From: Mauremys mutica
Lineage: Eukaryota; Chordata; Testudines; Geoemydidae
Direction of reading: 5' to 3'
Length of the DNA: 64,000 nucleotides
Assembly (NCBI RefSeq): GCF_020497125.1
Contig: NC_059075.1
Span: 31,284,003 to 31,348,002, forward strand
The translations under genes and the position numbers were made by a program. This document shows positions 26,831 through 36,959 of the stretch, one piece after another. The notes below the pieces were generated by a model. The model was not told where the DNA came from, made no database searches, and saw only the letters and a program-made list of their open reading frames with translations. The number at the start of each line of letters is the position of its first letter. Positions within the stretch are counted from its first letter, which is position 1.

Positions 26831-27663
26831 ACGAGCATGACTACCAACCTCAGGGCAGACTGCAAAGAAGCAGGGCACAAGCCCCAACCAGTTTGAGTTC
26901 TAAACTTAGATTTCACCAACCAGGTATCAAGTGTGAATTCCTCAAGCACTATAACAGCCTTAATATGGAGTCACAGACAGTTCCTTTGGGCACTCCAGTC
27001 TGTGTTACCACCCAGGCAAGCTTGCCTTTGTAATAGATAGTTCCTTGCACCAAAGATCACAGCAATATTCAGATTACTCTCACAGCCAGAAGACCAGTCA
27101 CTTACCTCCGATCAATTACACCTTAGATCTTTTACCCAAGACAGTGCTTGTAGCTAGTCCTATAGTAAATTAACTACAGATTTCTTAATTACGAAAAAAA
27201 ATATTTACAAGATTAAAGGTAAACATACACACACAAATGAGTTACAGTCTTAAGTTCCAAAAGATAATAGAGACTTTGATAATAATCAAGCTCTATATGT
27301 CCTTTAGGGCTAACCCAGGCCAAGCACTAGGGAACTCTTACTTATGCTTAGAAATCTTTGCCCTTCAGAGTTCAAGCAGTATTGACATAACAATTTCTTC
27401 TTGACAAGGATTTTTATTCCCTCAGAGTTCAAGCTGATGGGATGAGTGCTTGTGAACATCTCTTCTTCTTGGGTGTGGGGAAAGCAATCAACAAAATATT
27501 TTGTCCACTGATGTTCCACAGTGATGTCTGTGGTCCTTCTTTTGTTGGGCAGGAGATGACACTGTGACGTTATTGACATGAACTGTGACCATATAGATCA
27601 TTGTGGCAACCAAGGTCTTATAGTTGCACCAAATCTTGTACAAAGGAGGTCAAGTAAGGGGGA
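26831..27663. repeat. Unassigned repeat-like block
   Basis: Starts with CCAACCTCAGGGCAGACTGC and contains GGAGTCACAGACAGTTCCTT. The texture is that of a decayed interspersed element, possibly an LTR, and it lies between the DIRS half-copy and the SINE. There is no coding motif and no clear end. Confidence 0.3.
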
Positions 27664-27846
27664 GTGAGGGATAGCTTAGTGGTTTGAGCATTGGCCTGCT
27701 AAACCCAGGGTTGTGAGTTCAATCCTTGAGGGGGCCACTTAGGGATCTGGGACAAAAATCAGTACTTGGTCCTGCTAGTGAAGGCAGGGGGCTGGACTCA
27801 ATGACCTTTCAAAGTCCCTTCCAGTTGTAGGAGATAGGGATATGTC
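27664..27846 (+). mobile_element. CryI-type tRNA-derived turtle SINE, second copy
   Basis: Same family as the copy at 9648: TAGCTTAGTGGTTTGAGCAT (A box region), GGTTGTGAGTTCAATCC (B box), TCAGTACTTGGTCCTGCTAG and the AGGAGATAGGGATA tail. The A box has one C to T change. Inserted in an unassigned repeat. Confidence 0.9.
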
Positions 27847-28790
27847 TATGGAAAGGCTATAATTTGCTGGTTATGATTATGCTATCTGTATGTGTGTATC
27901 ATTTTTGTATTTGAAGTTATAAATATTGGCTATGTATTTGTATCTCAATGTATATGATTCTAAGTAGCATCAGTGAAGCATTTGGTCAGCTTCTTGAGAA
28001 AGGACTATTCTCAGTAAGTGCCCAATCAAGAAACACTTAACTGACAGTTATCTTTGGGAGATGCCAATCCACATCTGAGCTTTCCTGGGAACATTTAAAC
28101 TAACAAGTAAACAATGGCATCGGCCTGCAAAAAGCTGAATCATTTATGGACATGTGACTTGCCCAGGTGGCTACAAACTCCATCTTGTTGCTGTGACTTT
28201 GCACAGAAGAACAAAGGGGATGAGGATGAGATTTACCTATATTCAGTTTCATATTGTATTAGGCTTAGACTTGCATGTTTTGTTTTATTTTGCTTGGTAA
28301 CTTACTTTCTTCTGTCTGTTATTACTTGGAACCACTTAAATACTACTTTTTATATTTAATAAAATCACTTTTGCCTACTAATTAACCCAGAGTAAGTAAT
28401 TAATACCTAGGGGAGCAAACAGCTGTGCATATCTATCAGTGTTATAGAGGGCAGACAATTTATGAGTTTATCCTGTATAAGCTTTATACAAAGTAAAATG
28501 AATTAATTTGGGGTTTAGGCTCCGAGACAGACTGAATCCTGGGTGCTGGGAAAGTCCCTGTTAACTGAGAAACCCCTGGGCTAAGTGAATCTTAGTTTCT
28601 GTGCACTGCAGGGGAGCATGGCCCAACCTCTTGGTCTGTGCTGTAGCTGACTGGAGTGTCTAACTGAGCAAGATGGGAGTGGAGGAAAGCCTTCTCTGGC
28701 AGGGGGGTTGGCTCTCAGTGGTATCCTAGCACATCTAGTGTCAGTCTTGAGGGAGTTTGTGACTGAACCCGTCACAGATACCTCTTCTGG
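27847..28790. repeat. Unassigned repeat, possibly an LTR
   Basis: About 0.9 kb, non-coding. It has an AATAAAATCACTTTTGCC polyadenylation-like site near 28358 and ends near GTGACTGAACCCGTCACAG. I associate this texture with a common turtle interspersed repeat but cannot name it or fix its ends. Sequence 28791-29008 after it is unassigned. Confidence 0.35.
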
Positions 28791-29016
28791 AGAACTAGTA
28801 TTTCACACTTGGTAATGAATCTCTCTTTACTGGGGAGGTTTAGAGTTTCAGAGCAAACGTTTGATACTACTTTTATAACATGGGCTGTTGGATTAGTGCA
28901 TGCAGCAACTCACAAGCATTTCATAAAGTCTAAACACTAAACATATTTTTATAAATCTAATACCTATTTTAACAAGACTAACACACAGGGTGAGCCAGAC
29001 TGGTTTCCAGCTATAT

Positions 29017-29125
29017 TGTATCAGGGGGTAACATCTGAAGAAGTGAGGTTTTTTACCCATGAAAGCTTATGCCCAAATAAATCTGTTAGTCTTTAAGGTG
29101 CCACCGGACTCCTTGTTGTTTTTGC
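29017..29125 (+). mobile_element. Solo Penelope terminal-repeat fragment
   Basis: A single plus-strand arm, flanked by the 8 bp duplication AGCTATAT (29009-29016 and 29126-29133). It carries a worn hammerhead: CTGAAGA (29035-29041), stem II with a mismatch, GAAA, and AGC/GCC in stem III, so the 15.1-16.1 pair is lost. The tail is TTAGTCTTTAAGGTGCCACC. Confidence 0.82.
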
Positions 29126-29129
29126 AGCT

Positions 29130-30960
29130 ATATAGTGTCAGTGTACAGTTGAGCCCTAGGGGCCTTGGCATGAGCTGGTACCTGGTCTGCCAGTGTCACA
29201 CCTCGAGGATTCAGAGGGAAGGCTTCTACTCCCACTATTACTTGATCACAATGAAGAGATGTGGGTGGAGACCCATTCTAGACCTTAGACATCTCAATGC
29301 CTTCATTTGTCATTTCAAGTTCAGGATGGTCACCTAGTCTCTATCATCCCCTCACTGGATCCCATGGACTTGTTCATGGCTCTTCGACTGCATGATGCCT
29401 ACTTCCACAGCTCAATACTTCTAGCACACAGAAAATTTCTACAGTTATCAGTAGGGACATCCAGGATGGATTGATTTAAATCAGGATTGATTTAAATCAC
29501 TAAGTAGAAAGCCTTGATTTAAATAACCTATTTTAATCAAATTTTTCATTTATTCTTTTTATTTCCTAAAGAAAGGTGCATTCTTATTAGTTAAGACCAT
29601 TAAAATGCATTGGTTTACAAGTAAATAGAACCTTTTACACTAGGTTTGATGCATCTTTTTTCTGCCTAGGAAAGTACACTATAATGATATACAGTTATTT
29701 AAGGAATTGTATAGCTTAATATTTTCAGATTCTTATTAATTGTATATTTTAATATGTTAGAAAATTGTGAATGATATATTGCTTAGTGAATTAACTTTTT
29801 GCTTATGATTTGTGTCAAACTGCATTAGGATGGTAAGTGGAATTTAATTAAACACACAAAACAGGATAGAATTTTTTTCATTAAACAAAACAATCTTAAA
29901 TATTTGATGAGATGTTTATGTATCCAAAATTTATTTCACATTTGCAACTAAATGATTTATTAAACAGGGATTAACTGTAGTCAATAAATTTAACTGATTA
30001 TTTCAGGTCACCCTGAAAATATCTTCAAATATGCCTAGGTGAAAGTGACAGGAGCGGTAAGTTCCTAGTTTCACCTAAGTCTCTTGAAAATGAGAAAGTT
30101 ACTTAGGCTAACCTGTTGGGCCATATTTATAAAGCTTGACCTCAAAAGTAAGAATAGGGGGAAAATACCTTTCTTTATATAGAAAAGCAGTCTTTAACTC
30201 AAACATTTTGATAGAAGGGCTGTGGGTTCAGCATATTTATTTTTTTATTTAAATGTTTTTTAACTTTTGGCCTTAACATATGTTCTAGTACATTCAGATT
30301 TCATTTTAAACAGGTTTATTTTTAAAAAAGAAAAAAATGTAGCTTAAATAACAAAATAAAAAATAAGATTTAAATTTTAAAAAAATCTTTTTTTCTTCCA
30401 AAAAACCACACATTTTTAATCCACCCTGGAGGCATCTCACTATCTGTACAGTAGTCCTACCTTTTGGTCTTTCCACTATCTCAAGGATATTACCAAGTTC
30501 CTCACTGTGGTGGCAGCACACCTAAGACGACAAGGAGTCCAGGTTTACCTGTACGTAGACAAATGGCTGATATGAAGCTCTTCTCCATAGCAAGTCAAAG
30601 TGTCTAGTCAAGACCTCAGACCTCTTCATCTCTGTGGACCTGAAGGTCAGCAAAGACAAATCCACACGGACCCCAGCATAAAGCATCGAATTTTGTAGGA
30701 GCAGTGTTAGATACCAAATTGTTGAAGGCATACATACTGCAACAGATTCTAATGACAGACACCATATGGCAGCTTCATGTGCAAACACTATTACAACCAA
30801 TAAAAACTATCCAAAGCTGCTTAGGCACATGTCAGTGTGTATGTACATGTCACAGTGCCAGATTTCACCTTTGTTCACTCCAGAAGTGGTTGAAATCAGT
30901 GTACACAACAGACAGCATAACAAGATGATCTCCCTTCCCAAGGAAAACTTGGTATTAGAC
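29130..30960 (+). mobile_element. DIRS reverse transcriptase region, split by a hAT element
   Basis: Sense-oriented RT. It starts with GFYSHYYLITMKRCGWRPIL then DLRHLNAFICHFKFRMVT (29210-29335), the first palm blocks. An LHDAYFHSSI-like box (29380-29420) follows before the insertion at 29462-30428. After it the frame resumes with the LPF-like segment and FLTVVAAHLRRQGVQVYLY at about 30500, then VDKWLI where YxDDWL is expected, so the catalytic DD is damaged. Decayed RNase H-side sequence continues to about 30960. Gag and recombinase are absent. Confidence 0.83.
29462..30428. mobile_element. AT-rich hAT-like transposon nested in the DIRS RT
   Basis: Ends are CAGGATGGATTGATTTAAAT and the reverse complement of CAGGGTGGATTAAAAA. 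Flanks GGGACATC (29454-29461) and GAGGCATC (30429-30436) match at 6 of 8 bases, a worn 8 bp duplication. The DIRS RT frame is continuous if the insertion is removed. No transposase is visible in about 970 bp. Confidence 0.78.
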
Positions 30961-30974
30961 TGGTAGATGCAACT

Positions 30975-31222
30975 GGAGGATTATGGAGGATAGGTCTATC
31001 AATGGCTATAACCAAGATGGTCTGGGATGCAACCCTGTGTTCTAAGTGTCCCTAAATCCCAACAGCTGGAAGCTGAGACTGGATTACAGGGAAGGATCAC
31101 TTAATGATTATCCTGTTCTGTTCATTCCCTCTGAATCACCTGTCACTGTCAGAAGACAGAATACTGGGCTAGATGGACCATTGGTCTGCCCCAGTATGGA
31201 CTATCCTTATGTTCTTATGGGG
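30975..31222 (+). mobile_element. CR1-type LINE 3' end
   Basis: Contains AGGTCTATCAATGGCTATAA, then TACTGGGCTAGATGGACCAT, TGGTCTGCCCCAGTATGG and the terminal TTATGTTCTTATGG, the 3' end typical of a sauropsid CR1 subfamily. Sense orientation. No coding part. Confidence 0.8.
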
Positions 31223-31370
31223 TGTGAATTTGTGACTCTAGCCTGCCACAGACTGTCCATATGGGCCCTGCTGATGCACATTAATAGTTAATGTACTTAG
31301 TTTAGTCCTGTTTCAAAGAGGTACATTAAGACTCAAGTACTGTATTAGTACAGCACTACTTAGACAGAAG

Positions 31371-31553
31371 CAGCAAAGAATCCTGTGGCACCTTATAGAC
31401 TAACAGACGTTTTGCAGCATGAGCTTTCGTGGGTGAATACCCACTTCTTCGGCCCCATGAAAGCTCATGCTGCAAAACGTCTGTTAGTCTATAAGGTGCC
31501 ACAGGATTCTTTGCTGCTTCTACAGAACCAGACTAACACGGCTACCCCTCTGA
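31371..31553. mobile_element. Head-to-head Penelope terminal repeats, second example
   Basis: Two arms meet near 31452. The insertion is flanked by the exact 14 bp duplication TACTTAGACAGAAG (31357-31370 and 31554-31567). The left arm on the minus strand has a hammerhead-like fold with perfect stem II (GTGGGT/ACCCAC), GAAA and AGC/GCT stem III but CCGAAGA for CUGANGA. The right arm starts inside stem II, so it lacks the ribozyme's 5' half. It ends in ACTAACACGGCTACCCCTCT. It shares the subfamily-specific ACGTTTTGCAGCATGAGC with the copy at 51577. Confidence 0.88.
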
Positions 31554-31889
31554 TACTTAGACAGAAGTGCCAAAAATTGTCAGAAAAATTACTTTTAAAA
31601 TTCTCATTATTTCTTTCCTTAATTTGGAGGGGGTGTTCCAGGTTATTCCTTATGCTTCTGCTGCTTCTTCCTTACCCCAAAGGCTTGTAGTATGCAGATA
31701 TGTACTTTCAGCTGAGGTCTGAGCACAGCTACTTTTAATGTCTGTTAATGCTACGCTTTGGTTGAATGGACTGTTACTCAAGAACCTCACATAAAATTCC
31801 CTGCCTCGGGGATCCAGACTTACAGAACTCCTATCCCCTGCAAAACAGCTTGTTTTGTTGCCACTGTTTGTTTATTAATTTAATGTGTT

Positions 31890-32091
31890 ATTTAATTTGT
31901 ATTACGGTATCACCTAGTAGCCCCAACTGTCCGCTTCCAGGGTGCAGCACAGTGTCAGAACAGGTAGGGACTAGCCTGTCTTAGAGGAGCAGCACCGCCG
32001 ACGGGACTTTAATGGCCCATTTGGCAGTGCTGACCAGAGCCACCACGACCCAGTGCCTTATATTCCACAACTCAGAATTTGAAAACCACTG
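31890..32091 (-). mobile_element. hAT-type fragment, one end
   Basis: The right edge, reverse-complemented, begins CAGTGGTTTTCAAATTCTGA, a hAT terminal repeat of the CAGTGGTT type, followed by sequence rich in GTGGTCG-like words. The opposite end is not recognised near 31890, so the copy is truncated. Sequence 31568-31889 is unassigned. Confidence 0.6.
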
Positions 32092-33894
32092 ATCTAGGGT
32101 GAGGTTTGCTAAGTCACTTGTAAGGGTCTCAGTATTTGTGATGTTGCGCAAATGAAAGCAAATCTTGTATTGCTGAGTCCCTCCTGGAGATCACAGTGTC
32201 ATAACTCTCCATAAGACATGGAGCTCAACAAGTGTGGTGAAGAAGAGCAGTGGTGAGAAAGTTTTGTCAGAAATTATTTTGAGCAGGAGAGAAGGGGGGA
32301 AACAGATCATGTATAAAACACAAATTATATATCCAGTAATGTTTAATCATTAATTCAAAGCAGAATGTTGTGAATGAACTAAAGTTGTTGCTATTTATTG
32401 GCTATTCACTGAAATGATTATGGTGAATCTCATTATAGATTTTGGTGGGTAATCATCCACAGAACCACCTTTTCAGAAGGCACAAGTTACCCTGGTGTAA
32501 TCTTTGACTATTATTTCCTTTTCTGCTGCATCTGCACCCAACATATCTAGTATCTTGTAAAAGTGTATCGATTGTCTTTTTCATATACCTCAAATCTGCT
32601 CTTTTTTCACTGTTCTCACCGTTAAAGTCTTTATATGCTGGTCATCTCCAGTGTTAGTTACTATATGTTTCTGTTGCCTGGTCTCTTATCCTCCCCAATC
32701 TATCCAAACTGAAACTTTGAAAGTCATTGTCCTACTATCACATGTTATAGAAACATAGTAAATTAAGTGTGGTTTCATTCTATAGCATTCCTTATCTGTG
32801 TATTTTATTATCTTTATTATTATTTATTGTGAACAAATCCTGTCCAGAATATAATGTGGGTGCGCAAAGTAGATTTTTTTTTTCTGTTTCACAGCTTCTC
32901 TTCTCATTCATTACTAATGGGCTAATTTCCTCCCTCTCTGGAATTTGGAGGCAGTCCACATTTGTTGCTGGAGACTCTGTGACTAAACTCCATCCTTCAG
33001 CCCACCAGGCCACCAGATTTTCTGCATCCAGCAGTAGAACAAGTTGGCGGTTCCGCTTTTCACAATCATTTTTGTTTTCAAACCTTTTGTTTTATTCATT
33101 TTCATGCAGTTGCAATTTATAATCATTCTCCTCATCATCTGGACTGGATAAATAGCAACATGGTGGTTTCAACCATCTCGATCAGCTGCAGTAGCTCCCT
33201 GCTGGACTCCTCTTCCCCCACTCAGGCATAGTAGAGCTCTCCTGCAAACACCTAGCTTAAATATAAGCAGTGCTCCCTAAGTGAGGCAGCATTTACAGGC
33301 TCTACAAAGAGTGAATTATGCCTTATCTGTTCCTACCCAGCTGGGGCTCAGAAAAAGACCAGTATGTCTGGTCCCCACCCTCCCCCAAGGAACCAGGACT
33401 CCAATGCAGAAGAGCTCAATTGGATTTCCTGAGCTTTTGTGGAGAGAGTCTAAGGATGAGAAGGAAACTATCCAGCCAGATCTGGGGGGATAAGTCCTGC
33501 AACAGACCTGGACTGGCAAGGGAAAACCCCTGAAAGGATCCATAGTCCTCCCCAAGCTGCCTCCTCACCACTGTCACAAGATACTGAAGTGGGTCTCTAG
33601 CTTCCTGGGGAAAGAAACATGGCTTCTACACAGCTCCCATTCCTTCCACTATGAATCAGGGAATTCTCATGATGCGTTGGTGGGGGGTGTGCGTGTGGAG
33701 GTGGGGGGTTGAGTCTTGCAAGCCCCAGAGACTCTGAATCCTAAAAAGGCAAAAGCAAGTGTGTCCTTTAAAAAGTAGTGATTACTATTGTTAAGGAACA
33801 AGTGTGGTGAAAATCAGGGGTTAAACTTCTTGTCCTGTGCCTTCTTCCCCCCCCAAGGGAGTGTTTGCTGTAGCTTTTCTCCCACACGGGGGCT
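32092..33894. other. RPS6KA5 intron, unassigned
   Basis: AT-rich to 33120, then mixed composition with a GGGGTGTGCGTGTGGAGGTG stretch near 33680 and a poly-C run near 33847. Open stretches up to 117 codons show no known motif. The 33120-33760 part may be another old repeat. Confidence 0.4.
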
Positions 33895-34743
33895 CTCATA
33901 TTTGGCAGCTGGTATCAAGCAGAGTGCCCCAGGAGTCAGTCCTGGGGCCAGTTTTGTTCAACATCTTCATTAATGATCCGGATGATGGGATGGATTGCAT
34001 CCTCAGCAAGTTCGTGGATGACAAGTTTGACTTACCTGGCCGTCCTCAGGGGGGCAAATCGACCGCCGCAGCTTCCCCGTCAAGTCTTCTTACTCTTTCT
34101 GCCGAGGTGGAGTACGGGTGTTGATTCAGGGATTGATTTATCTCATCTAGATGAGACATGATAAATCGATCCCCGATAGATCGATTACTACCGCTGATCT
34201 GGCGGGTAGTGTACACGTGGCCTATTAGGCCACATCTGGAGTATTGCGTCCAGTTTTGGTCCCCCCAGTACAGAAAGGATGTAGACAAATTTGAGAGAGT
34301 CCAGTGGAGGGCAACGAAAATTATTAGGGAGCTAGAGGACATGACTTATGAGGAGAGGCTGAGGGAACTGGGATTATTCAGTCTGCTGAAGAGAAGAGTG
34401 AGGGGGAGATTTAATAGCAGCCTTCTGCTACCTGAAGGGGGTTCCAAAGAGGATGGATCTAGGGTGTTCTCAGTGGTGGCAGATGACAGAACAAGAAGCA
34501 ATAGTCTCAAGTTGGGAGGAGGTCTGGGTTGGATATTAGGAAAAACTATTTCATTAGGAGTGTGGTGAAGCACTGGAATGGACTGTCTAGGGAGGTGGTA
34601 GAATCTCCATCTTTGGAGGTTTTTAAGGCCTGGCTTGACAAAGCCCTGGCTGGGATGATTTGGTTGGTCCTGCTTTGAGTAAGGGGTTGGACTAGATGAT
34701 GACCTGAGGTCTCTTCCAACCCTAATCTTCTTTGATTCATAAT
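33895..34743 (+). mobile_element. CR1 LINE RT fragment and 3' end, split by a MITE
   Basis: Sense-oriented. The first part (33905-34035) codes for [20 protein letters not shown] then LSKFVDD, the RT palm block before its catalytic site. After the MITE (34036-34222) it resumes with RPHLEYCVQFWSPQYRKDVD and TYEERLRELGLFSLLKRRVR (34220-34420), the CR1 RT C-terminus. About 100 or more codons normally between these blocks are missing. The 3' region ends GACCTGAGGTCTCTTCCAAC and TTTGATTCAT. Confidence 0.87.
34036..34222. mobile_element. MITE inserted in CR1, second copy
   Basis: Shares the GATAAATCGATCCCCGATAG-type core and the GGCGGGTAGTGTACACGTGG edge with the family at 6269. The centre is the palindrome CTCATCTAGATGAG. 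The left end (CCTGGCCGTCCTCAG) is less like its partner and target duplications are not clear. Confidence 0.6.
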
Positions 34744-35239
34744 TAGGGCCCTACCAAATTCACGGCCATGAAAAATGCATCATGGACTGTGAAACCTGGC
34801 CTCCCCCCTCCTGCGAAATCTGGTCTTTTGTATGCCTTTACCCTACACGATACAGTTTTCAGAGGGAGACCAGCATTTCTCAGATTGGGAATCCTGACCC
34901 AAAAGGGAGTTGCAGTGGGGGTATTGCCACCCTTCTGCGCTGTCTTCAGAGCTGGGTGTGTGGAGAGCGGCAGCTGTTGGCCAAACGCCCAGCTCTGAAG
35001 GCAACTCCCAGCCAGGAGCAGTGCAGAAGTAAGGGTGGCAATACCATGCCAGCAGCACTGAAAAAGTAAGGGTAGCAGTACACAACGCCCCCTACAACCT
35101 TGCAACCTCTCCCCTCCCCCCCAAACTCATTTTTGAGTCAGGACCCCTACACTTACAGCATTGTGAAATTTCAGATTTAAATACCTGAAATCAATGATTT
35201 TTAAATTGACAAATGGCACGTGACGTTGGTATGGCCCTA
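34744..35239. mobile_element. Non-autonomous hAT element
   Basis: Terminal repeats are TAGGGCCCTACCAAATTCAC and the reverse complement of TAGGGCCATACCAACGTCAC. Flanks TTCATAAT (34736-34743) and CTCATAGT (35240-35247) match at 6 of 8 positions, a decayed 8 bp duplication. It sits exactly at the 3' end of the preceding CR1. About 500 bp, non-coding. Confidence 0.82.
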
Positions 35240-35247
35240 CTCATAGT

Positions 35248-36959
35248 GCTCTGTATCATGCACATGGCCCTTCCCCATCCCAGCATGTGTGGACCTCCAG
35301 AAAAAGCCTGTATCCTTCTGTGCAGCTCTGCCTCAGGCTGCAGCCTAATGAGTTTGGGAACCCTCACCCTGCCAGGGAAAGGAGCTCAGGTTTCAGGCAA
35401 CAGCAGAATGGGAATTGGGCCTTCTGATCATCAGCCATAAATCCTTGCTCTACCAGGGAAAGGAGTTCATAGTCTAAAAAGTTGACAAGGGTCTCTGTAT
35501 CCCTCCAGCCCCGCTCTACAGCCAGGGGCCACATTAAAACCCTAAGAGCACTTCAGCCATTCTGTGACCAGAAAATGAGGATTCCACTCACTATGATACT
35601 GCACCATTGTGGGATTGCAGCGGGGTAAGTGAGAAATCCCTTTCCATGTTCAAAATGATCCTGATTTACCAAACAAAGCCCTGAGTGGTGGTAGGTTGCT
35701 CCTACAGTGTTTATTTGGGTGCTAACCAGCCTGCTGGAGCAGACAGGCAGCATTTGAGGCTTTTGGGGGCAATCTAGTGAGCCACTTCTACAATCGAGCT
35801 ATGTACACCAGTATCCCTCCGAAGTTGTGTGGACCCCATGCCAGGATGAATAATAGACTACCTCCCCCTGTACACAGCCAAGGGAAAAAGTACTATACAT
35901 GCAACATCAGGGAAAAAAGCCCAAACAAAACACAGGACTTTTTCCAGACAGAATGTCAGTCAGTGGCTTGCAAGGAACTAATTAATATTAGTGAACTATC
36001 TTCCATTTCAAGCATTATTAGATATATGGTTTCCTACTGATGCCTCTTTTGAGGGCATCATGAGATTCAAAAGAGCACATCTGATTAAACCAAATGTTAA
36101 AACAAAATTTGTATATAAAAACAAATTTTGTAAATATGGGGAGCCTAAAGGTGGTACAGCAGAAGTTCCCCCAGTGAAAGACAGAGTCACAACTTCAGAA
36201 GGGAAATTCCTTCCAAAAGGCCCTAGACCATAAGAGTGATGATTCACTGCACAGCAATTTCTAAGCCTGACTATAGCCATTCAGACCAAAGGTCTTTAAT
36301 ATATTTAGTGAGGAAATTCTGTTTTTGAAAAACAAGTAACTCATTGTCTAGGAGTGTGAACCTTGCTGGGACCCAGGTTCTGTCTTGGTCAAACCCTTGA
36401 TGTGATTTGTGACAAAGAAGGAATTCTAACTTGTTGGTTACAAGGAAGTGATGTTATGCCCATGAATGGCCATCACACATCCTAAATGAATACCTTGTAC
36501 ATCTGGACTTAGACGTAAGGAGCTTTTTGGGGAAACATTAGAGAGATTAGTCGCTGAGATTATAGAGAGTCTTCAACCCTTGCAGTCAAAGCTATCATAG
36601 CCATTCATTGGTTGCTACCAACACCAAGGGGGGGGGGGGGAATCTGGAGCAGAAGCTTCAAAGGGAAGCCAGATTAATTTTCCTCTAAACCAAAAAAATC
36701 CTCAGCATGCCAGATAAAAAGAACCTTTGTGTCTGGAACCTCACAATTCCTGTGCAAGAGTCTTCCTTCTGATCCTCTCTCTACGCAGAGTCTTAAGTGT
36801 CTGGTGGTAGTCACAGCAAGGCACAGGTCTCACATTACACACTATACTCATGCATAAACAACATGCAAGCCCAAGTCAGCTATCTTGGACCAGTCTTGGG
36901 TTTTTAATGGCAGTGTAGACATACCGCCAGAGGTGAAAACAGAGCTGGTTCTTGCTGTA
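35248..36959. other. RPS6KA5 intron, unassigned, possibly DIRS-derived
   Basis: About 1.7 kb with open stretches up to 90 codons but no motif I can defend. A poly-G run of about 12 is at 36630-36641. The segment leads directly into DIRS RNase H-side sequence near 36960, so part of it may be the decayed upstream half of that element. Confidence 0.35.
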
